Below are positions 25,337-34,109 of a DNA stretch of 64,000 nucleotides, piece after piece; positions within the stretch are counted from its first letter, which is position 1; each line of letters begins with the position of its first letter. A program made the position numbers and the translations under genes. The stretch comes from a virus. The notes below the pieces were generated by a model that did not search any database, was not told where the DNA came from, and saw only the letters and a list, made by a program, of their open reading frames with translations. Where the stretch lies: IMG/VR virus record IMGVR_UViG_3300048548_000653, positions 1 through 64,000 of that record; one strand, 5' to 3'.

Positions 25337-25806
25337 AAGTTAAATTCCCCCATTCCTGGTATCACTATTTCCGTGTAGCCATCTGGACCATCGATAATAA
25401 GTGTTATACTTCCTGTGACTTCATCTTTGCTCCAAGCAATTTCTGCTCCTTCAACTTCTGTGGTTCCTGAATTAGAACACGCAGGCTGATCATCTGCTCC
25501 GCAGGCTGCAAACATATTGTCAACTAACTGTTTACTAAGTGTAGCATATATACGTGATTCTAAGTTACGGATAAACTTATTAAGCACCGTGTTTTCAAGT
25601 TCACGCTCAATGCGTTCTGCTTCACGTTCCGCATCTTTTCTGATATCTTCTTTACGATTAAAAGTAAGTTGTTCAAGGCTCAACATATGAGCACTGTAGC
25701 CTTGTCCTGTAAATGTAGGAGATTTAAAATTGTGTACTAAATCGCCGCTGGCTACTCCGGGGGTAACCATTAATATGAAAAAAATAATTTTAAAATAATA
25801 TTGCAT
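25333..25806 (-). CDS. csgF: CsgF-like curli assembly factor
   Basis: 157 aa from ATG 25806; an upstream in-frame start is rejected. Signal peptide to about VAS|G, then LVHNFKSPTFTGQG, the CsgF N-terminal segment that plugs into the CsgG barrel. The middle is helical and charged, the C-terminus beta-rich (ITLIIDGPDGYTEIVIPG). ATG follows ATAAATAG by four bases without an SD (leaderless-like). Confidence 0.85.
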   Translation of the reverse strand: MQYYFKIIFFILMVTPGVASGDLVHNFKSPTFTGQGYSAHMLSLEQLTFNRKEDIRKDAEREAERIERELENTVLNKFIRNLESRIYATLSKQLVDNMFAACGADDQPACSNSGTTEVEGAEIAWSKDEVTGSITLIIDGPDGYTEIVIPGMGEFNF

Positions 25807-25838
25807 AAAGCTATTTATTAACAAAAAAGTTGAGAATA

Positions 25839-26909
25839 TTAAATCATTGCTTTGTTTAAAGTAAGTTGAGCCCATTGTTCTCGGCCAGCACCTGCTTGTG
25901 TTGGTATAACACTGATTGATAAGCCGCCTGCGTGTCCGCCTGTTCTGAATGCTTGTAAATCTGCTGCATTTTTTAGCATTGCAGTTTTTTGATTAGGAAT
26001 ACTCATTAGCAATAGTGCATCAAAGTCGTCTCTATTTTTATACCATTCAAAGTTTGCAGCCAAATAAGCTAGTTCAACTTGTGCTGTGTCTTCAGTTGTT
26101 GCAATTTTATCTGCAACTGATGCAGCATAATTCTCCATATCCATTTGCAGTAAATCAAGCATTAATGCTTTTCTTACCTTTTGGTTTTCTGGAACATTTG
26201 TAGGAAGGTCTTGATTTAAAGCAGCCATAAAAGGTCCTAGTCCGAGACTTCCGCCTTTTTGTCCAATGGCTCCAATTACTGACGGTATTTTTTCTTCATA
26301 CTTTTGTAGGACTGCACGTTTTGCTTTTTGACTTCCGCCACCGTAACCGATACGTCCACCACTAGAACTCATAGCTGCTTTAAGTTCTACTTTCCCAATT
26401 CCATCTATTTCTAAATCGCCTTCGCCTTGTGCAAGTCTAATTTTGTTTGATAAACAGGCTAGTCCATATTCGCCTGGACCTTTTTGTTTTTTACCTACAC
26501 CATATGCTGCTAATTTTCTAAAAGCTGCACCTCCGGCTTCGTCTCCAAACACTGCGCTAAAGGTATTGAGTGGCTTTGACAGAGATGTAATATCTACTAC
26601 GCCGCCGCCTTCTAATCTTTTAAGAAGAGCGCTCATTGTTTTATAATCGCTTTCGATTGTACTAAAAATTTTAGTCATATCTTGGCGCACTAGTAACTTT
26701 TCTTTTTGACCCATATTTTCATCTTGAAGAGGAATATCAAAAGCATTGTCAATGTTACTACTAATAGTACCACTGTTAAGTATTTTCCATATTCTATCTA
26801 ATAAATTAGCTTCATCTTGATTATCTGCCGACAATCCGGATATAGTTGATATAATTTGATCTTTTTCTTGACTTAAGTCTGTGTATTCAACAAGGTCTTT
26901 ATAACGCAT
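25839..26909 (-). CDS. PD-(D/E)XK nuclease-like protein, putative virion protein
   Basis: 356 aa. GDLEIDGIGKVELKA (about residues 168-182) is a textbook D...ExK nuclease core, preceded by a helix with Glu (GEYGLACL). The N-terminus MRYKDLVEY resembles those of the ligase-like protein and the partial gene at 1-80 and fits a prohead protease/capsid-targeting tag. A head-packaged nuclease is inference. SD AGGAG and a late-type CTAAATAC precede the gene. Confidence 0.6.
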   Translation of the reverse strand: MRYKDLVEYTDLSQEKDQIISTISGLSADNQDEANLLDRIWKILNSGTISSNIDNAFDIPLQDENMGQKEKLLVRQDMTKIFSTIESDYKTMSALLKRLEGGGVVDITSLSKPLNTFSAVFGDEAGGAAFRKLAAYGVGKKQKGPGEYGLACLSNKIRLAQGEGDLEIDGIGKVELKAAMSSSGGRIGYGGGSQKAKRAVLQKYEEKIPSVIGAIGQKGGSLGLGPFMAALNQDLPTNVPENQKVRKALMLDLLQMDMENYAASVADKIATTEDTAQVELAYLAANFEWYKNRDDFDALLLMSIPNQKTAMLKNAADLQAFRTGGHAGGLSISVIPTQAGAGREQWAQLTLNKAMI

Positions 26910-26930
26910 TTTTCACTCCTGATATTGTAT

Positions 26931-27617
26931 TTAGTCAATGTCAGGGAATAAACATTCCTGTACGAATACTCGTACATCCTCTTCGTCGAGTCCTAAACTG
27001 GTCATTGTTTTAGGAGTGTGCGGATTTTGTTTTTGATAATGTGCATAACGATTCTGTGCTGTTTTTACTTCGTCTGTATCTGCTGTATGATTATGATTAC
27101 CAATGTCTGTAAGATAAGCATCTACACTGTCTAAACTCAACTCTAACAGTTGATCAAGTTCTTCACGTTTGTTCACATTGCCTGCTGCTACCATATGCGG
27201 TGAGAAGATTGCTTGAGCCCATTCAGGTAGTTCACGTTCTTTGCGCCATTCAAGTTTGCTTACTTCGTCACCAAATGCTTCAATCATTGGATGATCGGCA
27301 TCTATAGTTCTACTGTAGTCGTGGAAGAACCCTGTAATTTTATTTTTACCAGCAATAACATCTAGTCCAAAAACAGGACCGTTATTGTCTAGTCTTGGAA
27401 AAACACAACAATGCATCATCCACAAACCTTTGGTTTCACGCACATCCACAACATCAATGTGTGCTCTACGATAGCTGTCACTTTGCCATACTCTGTTTAA
27501 CCAACCAGGCTGATTGAATCTATCCATTCCTGGCTCTTGTATTTCTGTACCCGTAGCGTCAAATGCATCAATTAACCTGTCTTGTATTTCTATTAAGGTT
27601 TCCCAAACTTCACTCAT
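26931..27617 (-). CDS. pcyX: Ferredoxin-dependent bilin reductase (PcyX-like)
   Basis: 228 aa. GPVFGLDVIAG (D86) and the segment ITGFFHDYS (D100), then ELPEWAQAIFSPHMV, match the FDBR family (PcyA, PebS, PcyX) that reduces biliverdin with ferredoxin electrons. The gene overlaps heme oxygenase by 8 bases, giving a heme-to-biliverdin-to-bilin path. PcyX-type enzymes are known mainly from marine viral metagenomes tied to alphaproteobacterial hosts; phycoerythrobilin is the reported product for that family. No bilin-binding partner is visible here. Confidence 0.85.
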   Translation of the reverse strand: MSEVWETLIEIQDRLIDAFDATGTEIQEPGMDRFNQPGWLNRVWQSDSYRRAHIDVVDVRETKGLWMMHCCVFPRLDNNGPVFGLDVIAGKNKITGFFHDYSRTIDADHPMIEAFGDEVSKLEWRKERELPEWAQAIFSPHMVAAGNVNKREELDQLLELSLDSVDAYLTDIGNHNHTADTDEVKTAQNRYAHYQKQNPHTPKTMTSLGLDEEDVRVFVQECLFPDID

Positions 27618-28137
27618 TATTTAATTCCTCAAACAATTTGGTTGCATATTTAAAACAAATATTTGCTTCCTCTGCCATTTCGTCATCCAACACAGTACGA
27701 ACTTTTATTTTAAGGTCTTCGACATTATCAAAATCATACATAACACCTTTTGTAAATGGAATACGTTTTTTAATCATTTGACCTCCATACATATCTCCAA
27801 AGTGTCTAACATAAACGTGGGCCATTAGTTCATCACTATCAAGTGTAGGAAGGTAATTAATATAATCTACAGCACTAGGTTTTAGTTTATCTTTTGTTCT
27901 TTTAAAACCATATTCGTGTTCTAATTCTTTTAAATCAATACTAATGCGTTTGGCTCTGCGTATGTCTTCAATGCCGTCTAAGTCAGCTAATGATTCAAGA
28001 GAACCGTAGATAATAAATTGATTGTACAAGTAGGTGTGATATTGTTCAGGAGTAATACCATTCATAAGTTTCCTGGCAAATGCTGTTCTTTCAGCATTTT
28101 GATGATTCTCCCAAGTAAGTTCTTTAAGTTTGCTCAT
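27610..28137 (-). CDS. ho1: Heme oxygenase
   Basis: 175 aa. Proximal haem ligand H12 in ENHQNAER, and HVYVRHFGDMYGGQMI with the distal-helix Gly motif, identify a HO1-type enzyme that opens haem to biliverdin, CO and iron. Somewhat shorter than cyanobacterial HO1. ClpS overlaps its start by 4 bases. Confidence 0.9.
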   Translation of the reverse strand: MSKLKELTWENHQNAERTAFARKLMNGITPEQYHTYLYNQFIIYGSLESLADLDGIEDIRRAKRISIDLKELEHEYGFKRTKDKLKPSAVDYINYLPTLDSDELMAHVYVRHFGDMYGGQMIKKRIPFTKGVMYDFDNVEDLKIKVRTVLDDEMAEEANICFKYATKLFEELNNE

Positions 28138-28436
28138 TCTTCCTCAATTTTTACATTTAGCTGAAACCCATTTTGCCTTGCTAAATTTACAGTTTCCGTA
28201 GCTTTTTGTTCTGCTATTTCGTAACTATATATACCTGCAACTCCGCTTCCTTCTTCGTGAATTTGAATGGTTAAAGCAGAAGCAGTTTCAAAAGAGTGTT
28301 TGAATATTTCTTGTAAAATACTTACAACAAAATCCATTGGTGTTTTATCATCATTAAGGAAAATGACTTTGCAATCCTTAGGTTCTGAAATATCAATTTC
28401 AATTTTTTCGTCAATTACTACATCAGTTTTATTCAT
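28134..28436 (-). CDS. clpS: ClpS N-end rule adaptor
   Basis: 100 aa. KVIFLNDDKTPMDFVV, IQIHEEGSGVAGIYSYEIAE and a C-terminal beta strand match ClpS throughout, including the NDDxTPMxFVV and H residues that bind N-degron side chains. It delivers substrates to ClpA. With the viral ClpP it points to redirected proteolysis. Confidence 0.92.
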   Translation of the reverse strand: MNKTDVVIDEKIEIDISEPKDCKVIFLNDDKTPMDFVVSILQEIFKHSFETASALTIQIHEEGSGVAGIYSYEIAEQKATETVNLARQNGFQLNVKIEEE

Positions 28437-28449
28437 ATTTTTCTCCTAA

Positions 28450-28474
28450 AAATGGGGGGCTGTTACTCCCCCAT
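28450..28474 (-). terminator. Rho-independent terminator after hsp20
   Basis: Minus strand: ATGGGGG, loop, CCCCCCAT then TTTTT. It ends the small heat-shock unit before clpS. Confidence 0.75.
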
Positions 28475-28479
28475 AACTA

Positions 28480-28926
28480 TTAGCCTTCAATTGCATCAAA
28501 GTTTTTGATAGAAATTTTCTTTGGTTTCTGTGCTTCTGGTACATTGCGCACCAAATGAATGTTAAGCATACCTAGTTCAAGCCCGGCTTGTTCTACTTCA
28601 ATATGCTCTGCTAGAGTAAACTCTCTACGGAAGTTGCGTCCGCCAATACCTTTGTGTAGGTAGTTAACTTCTTCATCTCCTTTAGGAGTAGTACCTTCAA
28701 CAGTCAATACATTTTTCTCCAATGTAATGTCTAAATTGTCCATACCAAATCCAGCAACCGCCAACGAGATCATATATTCGTCTTCGTTGATTTCTACTAC
28801 ATTGTATGGTGGGTAACCTTGTGATTTACTGTTTGCAAACTCTTTGTTGAGTTGGTTAAACATTCTATCAAAGCCAATAGTTGCTCTGTGAAATTCAGGT
28901 AGGTTTAGTGTTTGTAATCTTGTCAT
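28480..28926 (-). CDS. Small heat-shock protein Hsp20
   Basis: 148 aa from ATG 28926 with SD AAGGAG. An alpha-crystallin domain spans about residues 35-130 (EYMISLAVAGFGMDNLDITL, NYLHKGIGGRNFRREFTL). The C-terminal I-x-I-like tail (ISIKN) is present. Hsp20 is near-universal in T4-like cyanophages, where a role in head assembly is suspected. A late promoter plus hairpin precedes it. Confidence 0.92.
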   Translation of the reverse strand: MTRLQTLNLPEFHRATIGFDRMFNQLNKEFANSKSQGYPPYNVVEINEDEYMISLAVAGFGMDNLDITLEKNVLTVEGTTPKGDEEVNYLHKGIGGRNFRREFTLAEHIEVEQAGLELGMLNIHLVRNVPEAQKPKKISIKNFDAIEG

Positions 28927-28952
28927 TTGTTTCTCCTTATAAAGCAAGAATT

Positions 28953-28981
28953 ATATTGAGCCCTTTCGGCGCTCACAGTTA
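28953..28981 (-). promoter_or_regulatory. Late promoter motif with leader hairpin
   Basis: GGTAAATAAC followed by GAGC-GCCGAAAGG-GCTC, then SD AAGGAG at ATG 28926. The TAA in the motif is the guaC stop codon. Confidence 0.5.
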
Positions 28982-30118
28982 TTTACCAATTGTCGATGAT
29001 TCATACACCGAATTGTGTGTTTGTGAGCAACGAATAAAAGTTGCACACTTACTAAGTTGCTTGAGTTTTAATGCACCTGTATAGGTACACGCACTACGCA
29101 CTCCTCCAAGGATCTCTTGTACTGTTCTAGCTACAGGTCCTCTATAAGGCACAAGCACTGTGCGTCCTTCTGATGAACGATAATTTTTTAGTCCACCAAA
29201 ATGCTTGTCATTTGCACTTTCACTACTCATACCGTAGAATTGCACAAAATGTTTTTCTTTAAACTTTCGAGTCCTTCCATCATCCTGGAATTCATCTGTA
29301 ATATACTTTCTAGTAATTACTTCGCCGCCGCCTTCATCGTGCCCAGCAAGCATACCACCAAGCATAACAAAATCTGCACCGGCTGCAAAGGCTTTAGCGA
29401 CATCTCCAGAGCTATTACACCCACCGTCAGCAATAATGTGACCACCAAGTCCGTGTGCTGCATCAGCGCATTCGATGACTGCAGATAGTTGCGGATATCC
29501 CACACCAGTTTGTATCCTAGTAGTGCAAACAGACCCGGGACCAATGCCCACTTTAACAATATCAGCTCCTGCAAGAATAAGTTCCTCCGTCATTTCTCGT
29601 GTAACAACATTACCTGCAATGATTACCAAGTCTGGAAAATCGTCTCTTACTTTACGAACGTGTTGTGCAAAGTGATCGCTGTAACCATTGGCAATGTCCA
29701 TACATACATATTTAAGCCTGTAGTCACATTCTTTTTTCACTTTCAATAATTTGTTATAATCACTTTCGCCTGTGCCAATACTCATTGCAACATTTTCAGT
29801 ACGTTCAAGCCCAATATCAGAATTAAAATATTCTATCAACTCTTCAGCACTGAAAGTTTTTACAAGACAAGTAAACATTTCGCCTTCTGCTAATTTATCA
29901 GCCATACGAAACGTTCCGACACCATCCATATTGCTTGCCATAATAGGAATACCCATATAATGATATTCATCAGGCAATGGTTCTGCAATGTCGTGATCAT
30001 AATGCCGAAATTGAAACTTACGATTTAATTTCACTTGTTTCCGGCTATGCAATGTACTGCGTTTTGGACGTATAAGAACGTCTTTGTAATCTAATTTAAT
30101 GTCTTCTTCGAGACGCAT
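28979..30118 (-). CDS. guaC: GMP reductase
   Basis: 379 aa. [14 protein letters not shown], the Cys loop [20 protein letters not shown] and [20 protein letters not shown] match GuaC more closely than IMP dehydrogenase; no CBS domains are present. It converts GMP to IMP with NADPH, freeing guanine nucleotides toward adenine nucleotides. Adjacent to bS21 and Hsp20. Confidence 0.88.
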   Translation of the reverse strand: MRLEEDIKLDYKDVLIRPKRSTLHSRKQVKLNRKFQFRHYDHDIAEPLPDEYHYMGIPIMASNMDGVGTFRMADKLAEGEMFTCLVKTFSAEELIEYFNSDIGLERTENVAMSIGTGESDYNKLLKVKKECDYRLKYVCMDIANGYSDHFAQHVRKVRDDFPDLVIIAGNVVTREMTEELILAGADIVKVGIGPGSVCTTRIQTGVGYPQLSAVIECADAAHGLGGHIIADGGCNSSGDVAKAFAAGADFVMLGGMLAGHDEGGGEVITRKYITDEFQDDGRTRKFKEKHFVQFYGMSSESANDKHFGGLKNYRSSEGRTVLVPYRGPVARTVQEILGGVRSACTYTGALKLKQLSKCATFIRCSQTHNSVYESSTIGK

Positions 30119-30370
30119 TTAATAACCTAACTGATCTTTTAATTTTATTTGATTTCTTTTGAATCGTCTAATGGCAGCTTTTTTTGCAAGTCTTTTTTTA
30201 GTGCCTTTACTTTCAAAATATTCACGCTTTCTTAGCTCTTGCATTAATCCATCTTCTGAGATCTTTTTCTTGAGCTTTCGCATTGCTTTGGTTACATCGT
30301 TGTTTATTACATTAACTTGTAAACCTTGTTTGTTCCAGTCGTCGTTATGTTTTTTTCGATTGTTTTTCAT
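30119..30370 (-). CDS. rpsU: Ribosomal protein bS21
   Basis: 83 aa from ATG 30370 (SD AAGGAC); the M at 30382 is less likely. VINNDVTKAMRKLKKKISED, LMQELRKREYFESKGTKKR and a basic C-terminus match bS21, slightly longer than E. coli (71 aa). bS21 sits near the anti-SD of the 30S subunit; viral copies are known in pelagiphages. Confidence 0.92.
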   Translation of the reverse strand: MKNNRKKHNDDWNKQGLQVNVINNDVTKAMRKLKKKISEDGLMQELRKREYFESKGTKKRLAKKAAIRRFKRNQIKLKDQLGY

Positions 30371-30755
30371 TTTGTCCTTCATTGGGTTCAGCTAGCCAAG
30401 TTAGATCATATATTCTATTAAGGCTAAGTTTAGTATAAGGTGTAACATCGTCTTTTGTCAAGTAAAAAACGTTGGGTAAACTAATTAAGTAACTAGAAAA
30501 TTTCTTTTCTAAAATTGGCATTTGATCTAAATCCAAAATAACAGTTTCGCATATTTTTGCTATTGCAAGTAACCACGCAATATCTGTTTCTTCTTCTGTT
30601 TGTGGATCATACAAATAAACATTAATTGATGTGCTTACAGTTTCAAGATATTTTTGAAAATCATTACGCACATCTGTACTGGGATTTACTAGTAATATAT
30701 TTTTGTTTTGATTGTGTAAAATATCCGGTGCTGTAATTACATTAATCTTTGTCAT
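30345..30755 (-). CDS. Hypothetical protein
   Basis: 136 aa, Rossmann-like alternation of hydrophobic strands (NILLVNPS, TVILDLDQM, NVFYLTKDD). It resembles unnamed proteins found in T4-like cyanophages. Overlaps bS21 by 26 bases, so they are probably co-translated. Confidence 0.6.
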   Translation of the reverse strand: MTKINVITAPDILHNQNKNILLVNPSTDVRNDFQKYLETVSTSINVYLYDPQTEEETDIAWLLAIAKICETVILDLDQMPILEKKFSSYLISLPNVFYLTKDDVTPYTKLSLNRIYDLTWLAEPNEGQNEKQSKKT

Positions 30756-32937
30756 TCGAACCTATTTTCTGCCATACGCTTTCTTGGTTTTGTTCATTGT
30801 TTTGTACGTAACCTGTGTATTGTTTGCCTTTGGCATCCTTTGCTATAAAAGATATATCCCAAGGCAAATTATCAATGTTACCTAATATATATTGTTCTTT
30901 TACATCTTTGGCGGTTTGATCTGGATTTTTTAGTTTCCATAACCGTTTAGCTTCTTTAAACTCTTCGTCGGTTTGTTCTTTATGTTCTACTTCTAATCGT
31001 CGTTGTTCTTGTCTGGATTCAAGAACTCTGTCGGCAACACTTCTTCCATCATAGCCGGTTCTATCATTGTTATACAACTTGGCATAGGAGACTGAATCAA
31101 AGTCTTCTCTGGTACTGGTTCCTGTTCCTGGCTCTCTGGTATTTTCTTCAAGTCGTCCAACATCGTCTCGTGATTGTGCATATTCATCATACTGATGATC
31201 ATTGCTTTTATTGTCATTGTTATTTCCCTCCGAGCCTAGCCGAAGACGCTCCTGTCTGCGCATCTCAAATGTGGCTTGGCTCGCTATAAGCAAAAGGACC
31301 GCTAATGGATCGAATACAAATATAATTACTATAATTACCCATCTTACCGCTTCCTCTAGTACATCTTTATCAGCTTCATCGTAAATGAATTCTGCAAGAT
31401 ATTTAATTGGTCCTACTTCTGCTTCAAGTTTCCTATATTCTGCTTGTAGAGTATACTTGTCTTCAGTTAAACTGTCAATAGTATTATTAAATTCTACAAT
31501 CTTTTTCTGTTGAGCATTTACTAATACTTCAACGTCTGTGTCTTTGCCTACTGTTAGGCTATCACGCAATCTTTGTATAAGATTATTGCTGGCTGCAATT
31601 TGTGACTCTGCACCGGCTCTAAGATCTTTTATAGTTTGTCTGGCAGCATTGATACGTGGATCGTCTGCTTTACGTAAGACAGTAATTTGCTCTTGAGCAG
31701 TTTGCCTTGCACTCCTATTAGAAGGAATATCAGTATTCAAAACATTGTCAATCTTTAATTGTATATTAGATTTTGTTTCTTTGGCTTCATCAATACTATT
31801 TGATCTAATTTGATCAATTGCATCTAAAAGACTTTGCTTACGCTGTAGTATAGTTTCAGTCTGCGGTCCACGCAAATCTTTTACTAGATCTGTTAGTCGT
31901 GTTCTTTCAACATCTAAGGTGCCTTGTGCTTGTGTTCTTAATTCTATTGCTTGTGTTTGTAATGTGTTTATACGTGATTGCTGTGCGTCTACCCATTTAG
32001 CAAGAGCAGTTCTAGTGTTTCCGCCAAATAGCCCGTCACTGGTAACACCTATAACCGCCTGACCTTCTTGTATCTTGGCACGTTCTGTACTTTGCAATTT
32101 ATTAGTAGTAACTACAATTGCATTTTCTATATCGGCAATCTGTTGCTGTAATGCTTCAATTGCACTGTTGTCGATACTTACTTCACTTATACGTTGTTCG
32201 TATTCATTTGCTTGTGTGTTGATACGTTGTAAATCTTCATCTAGTTGTGCAATCTGATCGTTATAGGGTTGCACTTGCTCTTCTATACTTGCAACTGTAG
32301 TAGTTTCTAATTCTCCTCTGTAGCTATCAGCTACATCTCTTAGACGCTGTAATTCGTTATCTAAACTTGTAATTTCTTCTTCGTATACAGCCACACGATC
32401 TTCTAAATTATCCAGTTGTGTTTGTATGATTACATTTTGTTCATCTATAGCAGGTTGTATACGTTCGTAGGCAGTATCGATACGAGTTTGTTCTTTATCT
32501 ATTTGTGCTTGAGTTTCGTTGTTGCCAATGCCTACACTTGCTTCAGCATCAGCAATACGTGTTTCTGCTCTACTAATCAAGTCTTGTATTCTTAGCACTT
32601 CTTTATCAATGCGTTCTATTTGTGCTAAGCCTTCTTCGGCAGCACTAGTTTGTTCGATATGTGCTTTTGATAAGAAACCAAAAATACCCATACTTGTTAT
32701 AAACATTAAAACTATTACACTGATACTGAGATAAGTTTTGAGCCACCATTTTGCTTTATCCCAATACCAATGTAGCCATACTGCCGTAACAAGTTTTCCA
32801 ACTTCAAGAGCTGTGCCCATAACTATAATAGGTATGGCGGCTGCTGCAAAAATTGCCACAAGGCCGCTTACCGAGTAGTAGATAGCAACGGCGCTAATAG
32901 TAAGCGCCGTTATCATTACAAAGAAACCAAATATCAT
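30742..32937 (-). CDS. Membrane coiled-coil protein with peptidoglycan-binding-like motif
   Basis: 731 aa. Three N-terminal TM helices (about 5-95), a long coiled coil (about 95-480) interrupted by a PG-binding-like segment (TSDGLFGGNTRTALAKW, about residue 300), then a TM near 545 and a cytoplasmic charged C-terminus. It lies between bS21 and the SleB hydrolase. It may bridge membrane and cell wall during lysis or exclusion; inference. Start is in the leaderless-like context TTAAATAATATAATG. Confidence 0.7.
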   Translation of the reverse strand: MIFGFFVMITALTISAVAIYYSVSGLVAIFAAAAIPIIVMGTALEVGKLVTAVWLHWYWDKAKWWLKTYLSISVIVLMFITSMGIFGFLSKAHIEQTSAAEEGLAQIERIDKEVLRIQDLISRAETRIADAEASVGIGNNETQAQIDKEQTRIDTAYERIQPAIDEQNVIIQTQLDNLEDRVAVYEEEITSLDNELQRLRDVADSYRGELETTTVASIEEQVQPYNDQIAQLDEDLQRINTQANEYEQRISEVSIDNSAIEALQQQIADIENAIVVTTNKLQSTERAKIQEGQAVIGVTSDGLFGGNTRTALAKWVDAQQSRINTLQTQAIELRTQAQGTLDVERTRLTDLVKDLRGPQTETILQRKQSLLDAIDQIRSNSIDEAKETKSNIQLKIDNVLNTDIPSNRSARQTAQEQITVLRKADDPRINAARQTIKDLRAGAESQIAASNNLIQRLRDSLTVGKDTDVEVLVNAQQKKIVEFNNTIDSLTEDKYTLQAEYRKLEAEVGPIKYLAEFIYDEADKDVLEEAVRWVIIVIIFVFDPLAVLLLIASQATFEMRRQERLRLGSEGNNNDNKSNDHQYDEYAQSRDDVGRLEENTREPGTGTSTREDFDSVSYAKLYNNDRTGYDGRSVADRVLESRQEQRRLEVEHKEQTDEEFKEAKRLWKLKNPDQTAKDVKEQYILGNIDNLPWDISFIAKDAKGKQYTGYVQNNEQNQESVWQKIGSNDKD

Positions 32938-32949
32938 TATATTATTTAA

Positions 32950-33432
32950 TCACTCCCACCGGTAGAATATATGCGCACCTATCCTACCTACTAATTGTAG
33001 TGTCTTTGCCCAACGTGGAGACACATATGTAGCGTGATAATGTGTTGCGCCTTCGGTAATGCCACGATATTTGTCAAACTTAATTATTCCCCAAGCAATC
33101 ATTTGTGCTTCAGCCCAACGATCTTGATCCTGTGGATTATCTGACTTACCATCACAGTACCAGCTAAATTGGCAATTCTTTTTTCCTTTTTTATATCCAT
33201 CGTGTACAACATCACAAATTGTGTTTGGATAGCGGCTGTCATTTACTCGATTTAAAACCACATCTGCCACTGCTGCTTTATCGGCAAGATTACTCCCTCT
33301 TGCTTCATAATAAACATTTAGAGCTAGACAATGTTCTTGAGGATGAGAGCCAAAGTCAAATAAGTTATTTTGTGCTTCTGCTTCTACACTAGATGCAGCC
33401 AGCAAAAAAACTGCTGTTAAAAATTTTTTCAT
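32950..33432 (-). CDS. Cell wall hydrolase (SleB/CwlJ family), putative endolysin
   Basis: 160 aa. Cleavable signal peptide (to about VEA|E). NVYYEARGSNLADKAAVADV VLNR-type region supplies the catalytic Glu (YYEARG) of SleB-like lytic transglycosylases; GATHYHATYVSP follows. Being exported by Sec, it could act without a holin. Next to the peptidoglycan-binding-like membrane protein. Confidence 0.85.
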   Translation of the reverse strand: MKKFLTAVFLLAASSVEAEAQNNLFDFGSHPQEHCLALNVYYEARGSNLADKAAVADVVLNRVNDSRYPNTICDVVHDGYKKGKKNCQFSWYCDGKSDNPQDQDRWAEAQMIAWGIIKFDKYRGITEGATHYHATYVSPRWAKTLQLVGRIGAHIFYRWE

Positions 33433-33444
33433 ATCTACCTTTTA

Positions 33445-33801
33445 TTAATTTCTGCGCATTGCGGAGATGTCTTTTGCATCTTCTTTTCTATCCGCAAATA
33501 CTGGTACCATATTGCTCTTGTGCATTGTTGCAATACCTAGTAATTGGCGTTCACCTGAATATACCATAGACTCTTTTGCTGGACCGTGTCCTGCAATATT
33601 ATTGCCTAATTTGACTGTTTCATTTGTACTGTAATCAGGTATCTCGTTTGTGTGCTTGGCTGTGCTTTTGCCAACTCCCATAGACTCAAGCCACTTTTCG
33701 TGTTCTGCTTGTTTCGCTGCAAGACGTTTATTCCTGCTAGTCTTTTGTTTACGATTATACTTTGTGGTGGTCATATAAGGACCAACTAAGTGCATCGACA
33801 T
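33445..33801 (-). CDS. Hypothetical basic phage protein
   Basis: 118 aa. Basic N-terminus; C-terminal GIATMHKSNMVPVFADRKED followed by AKDISAMRR matches a small conserved family of T4-like cyanophages. Function unknown. Single gene behind a good sigma-70 promoter and SD AGGAG. Confidence 0.75.
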   Translation of the reverse strand: MSMHLVGPYMTTTKYNRKQKTSRNKRLAAKQAEHEKWLESMGVGKSTAKHTNEIPDYSTNETVKLGNNIAGHGPAKESMVYSGERQLLGIATMHKSNMVPVFADRKEDAKDISAMRRN

Positions 33802-33831
33802 AATAAACTCCTGTATTGTTATTACTACATT

Positions 33832-33860
33832 AGTATATACAGGAGCTATTACTTTGTCAA
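33832..33860 (-). promoter_or_regulatory. Sigma-70 promoter
   Basis: -35 TTGACA (33860-33855), 17-base spacer, -10 TATACT (33837-33832), upstream of the 33445-33801 gene and the endolysin. Confidence 0.8.
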
Positions 33861-33861
33861 C

Positions 33862-34101
33862 CTAAAAACTTCGAGGTCTATTGTATTGTTTTAAATTGCT
33901 ACGATCTCTCGGCTTTGGCATTTGTTTGCCCGTCATAGAATTGTATTTCTCACTATGTTCTTTTAAATAAGCTAATCTATCTATAAGCCATTGATAGTTA
34001 GGATGAGTTTCATCTATTCGTTTCAACTGATCTTCTACATTTGAAACTGCACGATGTATCCAGCTCCTAATTTCTGCAATTGTTGTGTAATTAGTGTTCA
34101 T
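33862..34101 (-). CDS. Small hypothetical helical protein
   Basis: 79 aa, helical N-terminal two thirds, basic Arg/Pro/Ser-rich tail. No recognised domain. Downstream of the thermonuclease gene and probably in its unit. Confidence 0.6.
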   Translation of the reverse strand: MNTNYTTIAEIRSWIHRAVSNVEDQLKRIDETHPNYQWLIDRLAYLKEHSEKYNSMTGKQMPKPRDRSNLKQYNRPRSF

Positions 34102-34109
34102 TAGCTAAT

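Noticed and set aside
28979-30118. Reading this gene as IMP dehydrogenase
   Set aside because: No CBS domains and closer match to GuaC along the whole length.
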